The notes: generated from the letters alone by a model not told the origin. A DNA stretch of 64,000 nt from Metapseudomonas resinovorans DSM 21078 (GCF_000423545.1 NZ_AUIE01000002.1:186001-250000); one strand, 5' to 3'; shown: positions 45,642-54,110, numbered from the stretch's first letter. Numbers and translations are program-made.

Positions 45642-47105
45642 CTACAGACACCACGCCCTGCGCAACATGCGGATGGCCTCGGCGATCTGCGCTTCCGGTA
45701 CGGCGGCGAAGCCCAGCACCAGCCCCGCGCGGTTATCCACAGGCTCGGAACTGGTCTCCAACCAATATTCGCTAAGCCCGTTCATCTCCACTCCGACTGC
45801 ACGGGCGGCGTCCACCAGCTGGCGTTCGCGTGCCAGGCTGTCCACCCGCACGCAGAGGTGCAGACCGGCATCCACCGATGGCATGGGCGCGCAGCCGGGA
45901 ATCGCCTCCGGCCAGTCGCGCAACAGGGCATCACGGCGGGCGCGGGCGGCCAGGCGCATGCGCCGGACGTGGCGCTGGAAGTGGCCGGCGGCGATGAACT
46001 CCGCCATCACCGCCTGGGTGCCGATCTCTGAATGGCGCATGTCCAGCGCGCGGCGCTGGGCGAAAGATTCGGCCAGCGCCGGTGGCAGCACCATGTAGCC
46101 CAGGCGCAGCGCCGGAAAGGTGATCTTGCAGAAGGTGCCGACGTAGATCACCCGCCCCTGCCGGTCCAACGAAGCCAGGGGCGCCAGCGGGGTTCCGCTG
46201 TAGCGGTACTCGCCGTCGTAGTCGTCTTCGACTATCCAGCCATCACGGCGCTCGGCCCACTCCAGCAGTTCCAGCCGCCGCGCCAGCGACAGGGTCACGC
46301 CCGTGGGGTACTGGTGCGAGGGCGTGACATACACCAGCCGGCAGTCTTCCACCTGCGCCAGCGCGGTGCTGTCCAGGCCATCGTTATCCACAGGCACGCC
46401 GCACAACTCGGCCCCCGCCACGGCAAAAGCATGGCCGGCGGCACGATAACCGGGATTCTCGATGGCCACCCGGTCGCCGGGCTGCACCAGCAACTGGGCG
46501 CACAGGCTGATGGCCTGCTGGGCACCACAGGTGATCACCACTTGCGCCGGGTCGCAGGACAGCCCGCGACTGCTGCGCAGGTAGGCGGCCACCAGCTCGC
46601 GCAGCGCCCAGTCCCCCGCGGGATCGCCATAGCCCAGGCGCGCTGGCGAGGGCTTGCGCCAGAAGCGCGCCTGCAGCCGCGCCCAGGTTTCGAAAGGGAA
46701 CAGGTCGAAGGCCGGCACGCCGATACGGAACGCCCGTGGTGCGCCCGTCACCGGCGGCGGCAGATGGTGGTTCTGCAACCGCTGCAACGCCGGCCCCGGC
46801 TCTGGACCGGCCGGCGGCTGGGGCACGGGCCGCGCTGTGGATAACTCCGCCACATAGGTGCCGTCGCCCACCCGCCCTTCCACGTAGCCCTCGGCGTAGA
46901 GCTGGTCGAAGGCACGGGTCACGGTATTGCGCGAGATGCCCAGCAGCGCCGCCAGATCGCGGGTGGCCGGCAAGCGTGTGCGGCTGCCCAGGCGACCATC
47001 GAGAATGCGCTCGCGCAGGGCCTGGTAGAGCTGCCGCGACAGCCCCTGGCCGGGGTCGAGGCGGATGCCGGAAAGGTCGACGGGAAGCGGTGGCGTGGCA
47101 GGCAT
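45642..47105 (-). CDS. MocR-type GntR/aminotransferase transcriptional regulator
   Basis: 487 residues. GntR winged helix at about 15-85 (LYQALRERILDGRLGSRTRLPATRDLAALLGISRNTVTRAFDQL), joined to a class I aminotransferase fold. A PLP site is suggested by VIVEDDYDGEYRY and by the Lys in VGTFCKITFPALRLGYM. MocR proteins use the fold to sense PLP or amino compounds. It is divergent from paiB, and two direct repeats sit between the genes. The target is unknown; pyridoxal or polyamine genes are common ones. Confidence 0.93.
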   Translation of the reverse strand: MPATPPLPVDLSGIRLDPGQGLSRQLYQALRERILDGRLGSRTRLPATRDLAALLGISRNTVTRAFDQLYAEGYVEGRVGDGTYVAELSTARPVPQPPAGPEPGPALQRLQNHHLPPPVTGAPRAFRIGVPAFDLFPFETWARLQARFWRKPSPARLGYGDPAGDWALRELVAAYLRSSRGLSCDPAQVVITCGAQQAISLCAQLLVQPGDRVAIENPGYRAAGHAFAVAGAELCGVPVDNDGLDSTALAQVEDCRLVYVTPSHQYPTGVTLSLARRLELLEWAERRDGWIVEDDYDGEYRYSGTPLAPLASLDRQGRVIYVGTFCKITFPALRLGYMVLPPALAESFAQRRALDMRHSEIGTQAVMAEFIAAGHFQRHVRRMRLAARARRDALLRDWPEAIPGCAPMPSVDAGLHLCVRVDSLARERQLVDAARAVGVEMNGLSEYWLETSSEPVDNRAGLVLGFAAVPEAQIAEAIRMLRRAWCL

Positions 47106-47119
47106 GTTCGGCCCCTGAT

Positions 47120-47155
47120 TGGCTCTATCAAACTGGCAGGAAATGGCTCTTACAA
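47120..47155. promoter_or_regulatory. Direct repeats in the MocR-paiB divergent promoter
   Basis: TGGCTCTATCAA (47120-47131) and TGGCTCTTACAA (47144-47155) are direct repeats 24 bases apart (10 of 12 identical). MocR regulators bind direct repeats near their own and divergent promoters (family knowledge), so this is a likely operator. Confidence 0.65.
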
Positions 47156-47205
47156 CAGGCCAATATCCTGCCTAGCATGAAGCCATTCCGCCAGGAGAAG
47201 TCTTC

Positions 47206-47838
47206 ATGTACGTCCCTTCATCCTTCCGCCAGAACGACCTCACCCAACTCCATGACCAGATGCGGGCCACTGGCCTCGCCGTGCTCACCAGCTCGGGCAG
47301 CCAGGGCCTGCAAGCCAGCCACCTGCCCCTGCTGCTGGAGCCCGGTGAAGGGGAGTTCGGCACCCTCTACGGTCACTTCGCCCGCGCCAACCCGCACTGG
47401 CGCGACCTTGCCGAAGACGCGGAAACGCTGGTGGTGTTCGCCGGCCCGGATGCTTACGTCACCCCTGGCTGGTACCCGGCCAAGGCCGAGCACGGCAAGG
47501 TGGTACCCACCTGGAACTACATCGCCGTGCATGCCTGGGGCCAGGCCGAGGTGTTCGACGACCCCGAGCGCCTGCTGCGTCTGGTGAGCCGTCTGAGTGA
47601 CCGCCACGAAGCCGGCCGCCCGCAGCCCTGGGCGGTGGATGAAGCCCCGCGCGAGTACCTCGACAGCATGCTCCGCGCCATTGTCGGCTTCGCCCTGCCG
47701 ATCCGTCGTCTGGAGGGCAAATGGAAGCTCGGCCAGAACCGCCCGGCCGCCGACCAGGCCGGGGTGCGCGAAGGCCTGGCCGCATCGAGCAACCCGCGCG
47801 ACCGCGAACTGGCCGCGCGCATGACCGCTATCGACTGA
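47206..47838 (+). CDS. FMN-binding negative regulator PaiB family protein
   Basis: A 210-residue protein of the PaiB/flavin-reductase split-barrel family. It begins MYVPSSFRQNDLTQLHDQM; LYGHFARANPHWRD, FAGPDAYVTPGWYPAKAEHGKVVPTWNY and IRRLEGKWKLGQNRPAAD are the typical conserved blocks. In Bacillus, PaiB acts with a PaiA acetyltransferase; here two GNAT genes follow immediately, which mirrors that pairing. Divergent from a MocR regulator. FMN binding is inferred. Confidence 0.93.
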   Translation: MYVPSSFRQNDLTQLHDQMRATGLAVLTSSGSQGLQASHLPLLLEPGEGEFGTLYGHFARANPHWRDLAEDAETLVVFAGPDAYVTPGWYPAKAEHGKVVPTWNYIAVHAWGQAEVFDDPERLLRLVSRLSDRHEAGRPQPWAVDEAPREYLDSMLRAIVGFALPIRRLEGKWKLGQNRPAADQAGVREGLAASSNPRDRELAARMTAID

Positions 47839-47858
47839 TCCACTAGAGGAAGGAACCC

Positions 47859-48308
47859 ATGTCCGCATCGCTTGAAATCCGCCCGGTCAGCCCCGCCGAC
47901 CACGCCGTCTGGCTGCCGCTCTGGCAGGGCTACCAGCGCTTCTACAAGACCGAGATCGCCGCCGAAACCACCGCCGTTACCTGGCAGCGCTTCCTTGACC
48001 CGGCCGAACCGATGCACGCGGCACTGGCCTGGCAGGACGGCAAGGTCGTGGGCCTGGTCCATTTCATCTACCACCGTAGTTGCTGGACCACCGGCGACTA
48101 CTGCTACCTGCAGGACCTGTACGTAGCCGAAGGCCTGCGCGGCAGCGGCATTGGCCGCCAACTGATCGAACACGTTTATGCACAGGCCCGCGCCGCCGGC
48201 GCCTCGCGGGTGCATTGGCTGACCCACGAAACCAACACGGACGCCATGCAGCTCTACGACCGCATCGCCGACCGTTCCGGCTTCGTCCAGTACCGCAAGA
48301 TCCTCTGA
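47859..48308 (+). CDS. GNAT family N-acetyltransferase 1
   Basis: 149 residues with the GNAT core: LQDLYVAEGLRGSGIGRQLIEHVYAQAR (acetyl-CoA loop RGSGIGR) and VHWLTHETNTDAMQLYDRIA. The PaiB gene lies 20 bases upstream and the second GNAT gene 12 bases downstream. The target amine is unknown; polyamines or amino compounds are reasonable given PaiB and MocR. Confidence 0.92.
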   Translation: MSASLEIRPVSPADHAVWLPLWQGYQRFYKTEIAAETTAVTWQRFLDPAEPMHAALAWQDGKVVGLVHFIYHRSCWTTGDYCYLQDLYVAEGLRGSGIGRQLIEHVYAQARAAGASRVHWLTHETNTDAMQLYDRIADRSGFVQYRKIL

Positions 48309-48320
48309 CCGGAGAGCGCC

Positions 48321-48995
48321 ATGACCACTCAAGACCTGAGCCACTGGCAGCCCCGCCCTGCCCCCGCCCACACCCCGCTGCCGGGCCGCTTCGTGCGCCT
48401 GGAGGCGCTGGACATCGCGCGCCACGGCGATGACCTCTGGGAAGCCTTGCAAGGGCCTGACCCAGCGCTCTGGGACTACCTGCCCTACGGCCCCTTTGCC
48501 AGCCGCGAGCCCTTCGATGCCTGGCTGGTGGGCAATGCCGAGAGCCGCGACCCGCTCTTCTACACGGTGATAGACCTCGCCAGCGGTCGCGCGCTCGGCA
48601 TCCTCAGCTACCTGCGCATCGCCCCGAAGGACGGTGCCATCGAGATCGGCCACATCGCTTTCGGCAAGGCCATGCAGCGTACGCCGGGCTCGACAGAGGC
48701 CGTCTGGCTGCTGGCCCGGCATGCCTTTGACGACCTCGGCTACCGCCGCCTGGAATGGAAGTGCAACGCCAACAACGCCCGCTCCATGCGCGCCGCCGAG
48801 CGCCTGGGTTTCAGCTATGAAGGGCTGTTCCGCCAGCACATGATCGTCAAGGGCCAGAACCGTGACACCGCCTGGTTTTCCATCATCGACGGCGACTGGC
48901 CGACGTGCCGCGAGGCCTTCGAGCGCTGGCTGGCTGTGGATAACTTCGATAGCGAGGGGCGCCAGCGCCAATCGCTGGAAGGGCTCAGGAGCTAG
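48321..48995 (+). CDS. GNAT family N-acetyltransferase 2 (RimJ/RimL-like)
   Basis: A 224-residue acetyltransferase of the RimJ/RimL-type group. GRFVRLEALD at the N-terminus, IEIGHIAFGKAMQRTPGSTEAVWLLARHAFDDLGYRRLEWKCNANNARSMRAAERLGF is the characteristic core, and the C-terminus has HMIVKGQNRDTAWFSIID. Third gene of the paiB operon. The substrate could be a protein N-terminus or a small molecule. Confidence 0.93.
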   Translation: MTTQDLSHWQPRPAPAHTPLPGRFVRLEALDIARHGDDLWEALQGPDPALWDYLPYGPFASREPFDAWLVGNAESRDPLFYTVIDLASGRALGILSYLRIAPKDGAIEIGHIAFGKAMQRTPGSTEAVWLLARHAFDDLGYRRLEWKCNANNARSMRAAERLGFSYEGLFRQHMIVKGQNRDTAWFSIIDGDWPTCREAFERWLAVDNFDSEGRQRQSLEGLRS

Positions 48996-49007
48996 GCCAG
49001 TCCCAAG

Positions 49008-49090
49008 GGTGGATGGCGCTTTTCCATCCACCGGCGCAGTCCAGCCGAACCCCGATGGTGGACCGGTGGAGCATGGCTCACCCTACAAAA
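49008..49090. repeat. GGTGGATGGCGCT-type repeat, copy 1, with a second module
   Basis: GGTGGATGGCGCTTTTCCATCCACC (49008-49032) is a hairpin nearly identical to 52748-52772. It is followed at 49048-49087 by GATGGTGGACCGGTGGAGCATGGCTCACCCTAC, which matches a module near 52682-52712. It lies between the convergent GNAT (+) and XRE (-) genes. Confidence 0.85.
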
Positions 49091-49127
49091 GCGGCTCCAG
49101 TGCGCACGGCGCACCCTACCTCTCTCT

Positions 49128-49946
49128 TCACTCGATTTCGAACAACCCGTTCTTGAGCGGCGCCACATCCAGGCGCTGGCGCACGTCGTCGTCGATGCGC
49201 GGGTCGTCAGGGCGGTAGAGCTTCACCTGACGGTAGGCGGCAACGCGGTTGATTTCCGGGCCCAGGTATTCCCAGACCACGCGGGTGCAGGCCGGGTTAC
49301 GACGGTCGCCACTGGAGACGCCGGTCTTCAGGCCATTGAGGCGGGTGATGCGGCTCTTGTAGCTGGGGATGAGGATGGTCTGGCTCATCTCGTTCAGGGT
49401 GAGCGACTCGTAATCCATCAGGAACAGCCGGTCTTGCAACTGGAAGGCCGCGCCCAGGTAACGGCAGCGCACCCAGTCTTCGGCCTGCACGTCGACACTG
49501 CCGACGCGCTCCTGGCGTTCCTGGCGCTCGAAGAGGAAGTTGCCGTCGTCTTCCCACAGGCGCACCAGGGAGAGCAGGACAGTGCCAGGCACCGACATGC
49601 AGTTGGAGTATTCGAAGTAGAAACCGCAGTAGCGCGACAGGTTGCCGGACTGCTCGCGCAGAGGGGCGAGCAGTTCCATCAGCGGGTCGGAACGCCCGTC
49701 ACCCGCCTGGCCGACCGGGCGGGTGCCCAGCAATCGGGAGAACTGCTCCGGCGGCAGGCCCAGTTCGTAGTCCTCAACGCCGAAGAAATCGCAGATGCGC
49801 TTGAGGTTGTAGGCAGTCGGCCGGCTCTGGCCGTTGAGGTACTTGTTGAACTGCGCCCGATTGATGCCCAGCTTGCGGCAAACCTCCGCAATAGAGCGGT
49901 AGTGGCTGCACAGAAGTTTCAAATTGTTGCCGAGATACTCTGCCAT
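49128..49946 (-). CDS. XRE-family helix-turn-helix regulator
   Basis: 272 residues from the ATG at 49946 (MAEYLGNNLKLLCSHYRSIAEVCRKLGINRAQFNKYLNGQSRPTAYNLKRICDFFGV), a clear N-terminal XRE HTH. The remaining 200 residues form a mixed domain with no family I can name (LSRYCGFYFEYSNCMSVPGTVLLSLVRLWED..). It is divergent from the alanine/glycine symporter gene 185 bases away, so it could regulate it (inference). Confidence 0.85.
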   Translation of the reverse strand: MAEYLGNNLKLLCSHYRSIAEVCRKLGINRAQFNKYLNGQSRPTAYNLKRICDFFGVEDYELGLPPEQFSRLLGTRPVGQAGDGRSDPLMELLAPLREQSGNLSRYCGFYFEYSNCMSVPGTVLLSLVRLWEDDGNFLFERQERQERVGSVDVQAEDWVRCRYLGAAFQLQDRLFLMDYESLTLNEMSQTILIPSYKSRITRLNGLKTGVSSGDRRNPACTRVVWEYLGPEINRVAAYRQVKLYRPDDPRIDDDVRQRLDVAPLKNGLFEIE

Positions 49947-50131
49947 GCTGCCGCCCAAGTGGATGCGAGTGGCGCGATTATAGCGTCAAGTCGCGCCAAT
50001 TAGGTGCAACCTGCGAAATTGCCCCGTGCCTTTCCTTGCACAAACATGCGCAACCCTCCCAGCAAAGCGGCGCTCCCGTCCTGGCCGCTGTGCTGATTGC
50101 CAACAACAACAACTGGATCAGGTGAATCGCC

Positions 50132-51571
50132 ATGCTCGATTTCCTCAATGACCTCCTCTGGAGCAAATTGCTGATCGTAGTCCTCGTCGGACTCGGTCTT
50201 TTCTTCTCCGTCAGCTCCCGTTTCGTCCAGTTCCGCTACTTCAGCGACATGTTCCGCATCTTCGGCCAGGCGCTGCAGCGCAAGGAAGGCCAGTTGAGCG
50301 GCTTCCAGGCTCTGATGCTGTCGGTTGCCGGCCGCGTGGGCGCAGGCAACATCGCCGGTGTCGCGGTCGCCATCATGCTCGGCGGCCCGGGCGCGGTGTT
50401 CTGGATGTGGGTCGTGGCGCTGCTGGGCATGGCGACCAGCTACTTCGAGTGCTCCCTGGCCCAGCTCTACAAGCGTCGCGAAGCCGATGGCACCTACCGT
50501 GGCGGCCCGGCCTTCTACATCCTGCATGGCCTCGGCCAGCGCTGGCTGGCGGTGATCTTCTCGATCCTGCTGCTGGTGACCTTCGGCTTCGGTTTCAACG
50601 CCGTGCAGTCCTTCACCGTGGCCACCTCGCTGCATGACACCTTCGGTCTGCCGACCTGGATCAGCGGAGTCGCCCTGGTGGGTGTTATCGGCCTGATCGT
50701 ATTCGGCGGCATCAAGCGCATCGCCGCCATGGCTGACGTCCTCGTGCCGATCATGGCGGGTACCTACATCCTGATGGCGCTGGTGGTAATCGGCATGAAC
50801 TTCACCGAAGTGCCGGCGACCCTGGCCCTGATCGTGAAGAGTGCCTTTGGCCTGGAGCCTGCCTTTGCCGGCGGCGTGGGCGCGGCCATCCTGATGGGTG
50901 TGAAGCGCGGTCTGTTCTCCAACGAAGCGGGCCTGGGCAGCGCGCCCAACGTAGCCGCCGTAGCCGAGGTCAAGCACCCGGCCGCCCAAGGCATCGTGCA
51001 GTCCCTCAGCGTGTTCATCGACACCCTGCTGGTGTGCACCAGCACTGCACTGATCATCCTGCTCTCCGGCGTGTATCAGCCGGGCAGCGAGATGGCCGGC
51101 GTCGTGCTGACGCAAACCGCCCTGGCGGCGGAAGTCGGCGAGTGGGGCCGCATCTTCGTGAGCGTGGCGCTGCTGCTCTTCGTGTTCACCACCCTGGTGT
51201 ACAACTACTACCTGGGTGAGAACGCCCTGAGCTTCTTCAGCACCAAGCGCATCCTGCTCCAGGCCTACCGCGTGCTGGTCATGGCCCTGGTGCTGTGGGG
51301 TTCCATGCAGGACCTGTCCACCGTGTTCGGCTTCGCCGACGTGACCATGGGTCTGCTGGCCCTGGTGAACCTGGTGGCCATCGCCCTGCTGTTCAAGATC
51401 GGCATGCGCCTGATGCACGACTACGACGCCCAGATTAAGGCCGGCGTGGAAGAGCCAGTGTTCGACGCCAGCAAGTTCGCCGACCTGGACATCGACCATG
51501 ACGCCTGGAACAAAAAGGCGGAGACCTCCAGTACCGAAGCGGCAGGCAAACTGGCTCAGAGCCACCGCTGA
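50132..51571 (+). CDS. Alanine/glycine:cation symporter (AGCS family)
   Basis: A 479-residue, 10-11 helix Na+ or H+ coupled amino-acid importer. Family signatures: AGRVGAGNIAGVAVAIMLGGPGAVFWMWVVALLGMATSYFE, GGPAFYI, and KRGLFSNEAGLGSAPNVAA. The C-terminal tail is hydrophilic. AlsT/DagA relatives carry alanine, glycine or serine. Next to an asparaginase gene, so both may serve amino-acid use. Confidence 0.95.
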   Translation: MLDFLNDLLWSKLLIVVLVGLGLFFSVSSRFVQFRYFSDMFRIFGQALQRKEGQLSGFQALMLSVAGRVGAGNIAGVAVAIMLGGPGAVFWMWVVALLGMATSYFECSLAQLYKRREADGTYRGGPAFYILHGLGQRWLAVIFSILLLVTFGFGFNAVQSFTVATSLHDTFGLPTWISGVALVGVIGLIVFGGIKRIAAMADVLVPIMAGTYILMALVVIGMNFTEVPATLALIVKSAFGLEPAFAGGVGAAILMGVKRGLFSNEAGLGSAPNVAAVAEVKHPAAQGIVQSLSVFIDTLLVCTSTALIILLSGVYQPGSEMAGVVLTQTALAAEVGEWGRIFVSVALLLFVFTTLVYNYYLGENALSFFSTKRILLQAYRVLVMALVLWGSMQDLSTVFGFADVTMGLLALVNLVAIALLFKIGMRLMHDYDAQIKAGVEEPVFDASKFADLDIDHDAWNKKAETSSTEAAGKLAQSHR

Positions 51572-51666
51572 TTCGCTGTACCGGCAAGACCTGGTGCCGC
51601 TCCTCCGCTGACGCGGGGAGCGGCACTGTCGTATCTGCACCCTGATATTCCGAGTTATCCAGACCC

Positions 51667-52650
51667 ATGAATGCTGTGAAGAACCTCTTCGTGCTTTACA
51701 CCGGCGGCACCATCGGCATGCTGCAGACTCCCGAAGGCCTGGCCCCGGCCAGCGGCTTCGAAGCGCGCATGCGCGAGCAGCTGGACGGCCAGGGAACGGC
51801 AATGGAATGGCACTTCAAGGAGATGCTGCCGCTGATCGACAGCGCCAACATGCGCCAGGCCAACTGGCTGGCCATGCGCGACGCGATTGTCGAGGCGGTG
51901 GAACTCGGCCATGACGGCGTGCTGCTGTTGCACGGCACCGACACCCTGGCCTACAGCGCGGCGGCCCTTGGCTTCCTGCTGCTCGGCCTGTCGGTACCGG
52001 TGGTACTGACTGGCGCCATGCTGCCGGCCGGCAGCGAAGGCAGCGATGCCTGGCCGAACCTGCTGGGCGCCATCAACGCGCTGCAGGCGGGAGTCGCCCC
52101 CGGCGTGCACCTCTTCTTCAATGGCGAACTGCTGCATGGCGCCCGCACCAGCAAGTTGCGCTCGGAGGCCTTCGACGCCTTCGCCGAGCTGCCGCGCCCG
52201 CGTGGCGGCAAGCACGCCGACTCCATTCCAGCCGGCGTCGATTACCGCACCCCGCGCCAGCCGGTGAACCTCGCGGTGCTACCGCTGTTCCCCGGCCTTG
52301 CGGCCAGCCATGTGGACGCGTTGCTCGGCAGCGGTGTGCAAGGCCTGGTGCTGGAATGCTACGGCAGCGGTACCGGTCCGTCGGACGACAAGGCCCTGCT
52401 GGACGTCCTGCGTGCTGCCCACCAGCGCGGAGTCGTGCTGGCCGCCACCAGCCAGTGCCCGGCCGGGCATGTGCAGGCGGGTGTCTACGCCGCCGGCAGC
52501 CAACTGCTGGCCACCGGCCTGGTACCTGCCGGCGGCATGACCCGCGAGGCGGCGCTGGGCAAGCTGTTCGCCCTGCTCGGTGCAGGCTTGCGGCAGGAAG
52601 AGGTGGAGCGGTGGTTTGCCGTGGACCTGTGCGGGGAAATGGCGGACTGA
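51667..52650 (+). CDS. Asparaginase (cytoplasmic type)
   Basis: A 327-residue asparaginase-fold enzyme hydrolysing L-asparagine to aspartate and ammonia. The two catalytic-Thr motifs are LYTGGTIGML near residue 14 and GVLLLHGTDTLAYSAAAL near residue 90. LVLECYGSGTGPSDD and SQCPAGHVQAGVYAAG lie in the C-terminal half. No signal peptide, so the type I cytoplasmic form is likely. Its aspartate could feed aspA, encoded 6 kb away. Confidence 0.94.
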   Translation: MNAVKNLFVLYTGGTIGMLQTPEGLAPASGFEARMREQLDGQGTAMEWHFKEMLPLIDSANMRQANWLAMRDAIVEAVELGHDGVLLLHGTDTLAYSAAALGFLLLGLSVPVVLTGAMLPAGSEGSDAWPNLLGAINALQAGVAPGVHLFFNGELLHGARTSKLRSEAFDAFAELPRPRGGKHADSIPAGVDYRTPRQPVNLAVLPLFPGLAASHVDALLGSGVQGLVLECYGSGTGPSDDKALLDVLRAAHQRGVVLAATSQCPAGHVQAGVYAAGSQLLATGLVPAGGMTREAALGKLFALLGAGLRQEEVERWFAVDLCGEMAD

Positions 52651-52681
52651 GCACAGGGCGGGAAGTGCTCAGTTGAACCTC

Positions 52682-52816
52682 GACGGTGGACCGATGAAGC
52701 GTGGTCCACCCTACGAAATCCTGCCCGAAACAGCGGATTCGCCGTCGGGTGGATGGCGCTCTTCCATCCACCAACTCCGTCTGATGGGTTTCGCTTCGCT
52801 CAACCACATCCTACGC
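52682..52816. repeat. Composite repeat block between asparaginase and CBS genes
   Basis: Three modules in a row: GGTGGACCGATGAAGCGTGGTCCACCCTAC (52682-52712); GGTGGATGGCGCTCTTCCATCCACC (52748-52772), nearly identical to 49008-49032; and an inverted half of the GTAGGATGGGT family, GATGGGTTTCGCTTCGCTCAACCACATCCTACGC (52783-52816). It fills the gap between convergent genes. Confidence 0.82.
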
Positions 52817-52859
52817 AGGGGTCGAGTGCAGCGCTGGAACGAAGGGACATAGGGCGGGC

Positions 52860-53300
52860 TCAGGCCACTTCGCCGCGGATGTACTGCTCCAGGTGCAGGA
52901 TCAGGTCGTCCTGTTCGGCCATGGCCTCTTTCACCAGGTCGCCGATAGACAGCAGGCCGACCAGCTCGCCGCCCTCCACCACCGGAAGGTGGCGCATGTG
53001 CTGGTCGGTCATCAGCGACATGCATTCGCGGATGCTCTGCTTCGGCGTCACCGTCAGTACCGGTTCGGTCATGAACTCGCGCACCACCGTCGCCACGGAT
53101 GAGCGCCCTTGCAGCACGCCTTTGCGCGCATAGTCACGCTCACTGACGATACCCACCAGGCGCCGCCCTTCGATCACCGGCAGGGCGCCGATGTTCTGCC
53201 CGGCCATCAACCGCAGTGCCTCGAGCATCGGTGCGTCGGCATCGATGGTGTGAACGCTCTGTTGCGGCTTGGCGCGGAGCATCTGTGCGACGGTTTTCAT
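52860..53300 (-). CDS. Double CBS-domain protein
   Basis: 146 residues from the ATG at 53300 (MKTVAQMLRAKP). Two CBS domains: VHTIDADAPMLEALRLMAGQNIGALPVIEGRRLVGIVSERDYARK and LTVTPKQSIRECMSLMTDQHMRHLPVVEGGELVGLLSIGDLV. Such stand-alone pairs bind adenine nucleotides and act as energy sensors in relatives. Cytoplasmic; partner unknown. The upstream part of the open frame is not conserved-looking. Confidence 0.9.
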   Translation of the reverse strand: MKTVAQMLRAKPQQSVHTIDADAPMLEALRLMAGQNIGALPVIEGRRLVGIVSERDYARKGVLQGRSSVATVVREFMTEPVLTVTPKQSIRECMSLMTDQHMRHLPVVEGGELVGLLSIGDLVKEAMAEQDDLILHLEQYIRGEVA

Positions 53301-53489
53301 GGTGGGGCCTCCTCTGCTGGCGTCGACTGGAAGGCCAGAATGCGCGCGACCATGCAGCCAGCGCCAAGAAGCGATTTGCATGGCGGTGATTGAAAAATTC
53401 ATTGAGCCGGCGAACCGCTGAACTCGCCTGCATCCACCCCCCCATGAAAATAGGCACCTTGCGGCTTCCCCACGGGACTATCGCAGGAG

Positions 53490-53640
53490 CAATGGGCTGA
53501 CTGCCCTTGCAGGGCAGCCCATGTGGACCTACCGTTGAATTTGCTGTCCTTCGGCATGCCTTTGTGGGTTGTGAGCGAAAGCTCTGAGCAAGAAGTACTC
53601 CTGGAAAATCCCCAGTGAGGGAGGAGTCCGGGGCCGTGTG
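53490..53640 (+). other. Hairpin-rich segment, possible structured RNA or element remnant
   Basis: Within the 394-base gap 53301-53694 there is a cluster of dyads: ATGGGCT/AGCCCAT (53492-53522) with an inner GCCC/GGGC; GAGC-GAAA-GCTC (53573-53584), a 4 bp stem closed by a GNRA-type tetraloop; and ACTCCTGG..CCCAG..AGGAGT (53597-53627). No convincing frame is open. It lies 54 bases upstream of a small exported-protein gene with a very strong ribosome site. I cannot assign it to a known RNA family. Confidence 0.4.
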
Positions 53641-53694
53641 TGGTTCATGACTGGGCAACGAAGTGATTTCGTACTCTTGAACAGGAGGAGAATC

Positions 53695-53961
53695 ATGATT
53701 GCCAAGAACGTCTTGACGGCCCTGGCGACCCTCGCCGTCGCCGCTGGCGTGCAGTGGGTATCGACGCCGACTTATGCCACCGAGCAGGCCGATCAACGCC
53801 AAGAATCGCGAGATACGAAGCAGGAGGGGCGCGACGCTGCAAGGGAAACGAAGGAAGAGTGCAAGGAGGGAGATGAAGCGAGCCGTGCAGAGTGCCGCCA
53901 GGACAAGCGCGACACCAAGCAGGAGACACGCGACACCGCTCGGGACATCAAGCAGCAATAG
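53695..53961 (+). CDS. Small exported charged repeat protein, unknown function
   Basis: 88 residues, start ATG at 53695 after AGGAGGAG. Signal peptide at about residues 1-28 (ends PTYA). The mature 60 residues are almost wholly hydrophilic, with a 15-residue repeat: RDTKQEGRDAARETK (39-53) and RDTKQETRDTARDIK (72-86). Between them lies CKEGDEASRAEC (Cys56 and Cys67), which could form a disulfide. The pattern suggests a helical hairpin in the periplasm. I do not recognise the family. Confidence 0.75.
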   Translation: MIAKNVLTALATLAVAAGVQWVSTPTYATEQADQRQESRDTKQEGRDAARETKEECKEGDEASRAECRQDKRDTKQETRDTARDIKQQ

Positions 53962-54061
53962 CCCGAGCAGCCCCCCGGTCTCTGCCAAAGTCCCCAAACG
54001 ACTCCACCTTTCCAGCGGCCGGGTGCTTGCCGGCCGCGCCACAGGAGCGCGGCCTGGATAA

Positions 54062-54110
54062 GGGTCAGGCTACTGCGCCCTCTGTGGCCAAAGTGCCACG
54101 CGCCTGACCC
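54062..54110. repeat. Inverted repeat between small exported protein and aqpZ
   Basis: GGGTCAGGC (54062-54070) pairs with GCCTGACCC (54102-54110) around an inner GTGGC/GCCAC dyad. It lies between convergent genes and is a likely bidirectional transcript end. Another GC-rich dyad, GCGGCCGGG..CCGGCCGC, lies near 54015-54040. Confidence 0.6.

Noticed and set aside
53490-53640. Possible group II intron remnant
   Set aside because: The GAAA-capped stem and GAGGGAGGAGTCCGG stretch are suggestive, but there is no catalytic domain V, no reverse transcriptase gene and no intron boundary sequence.
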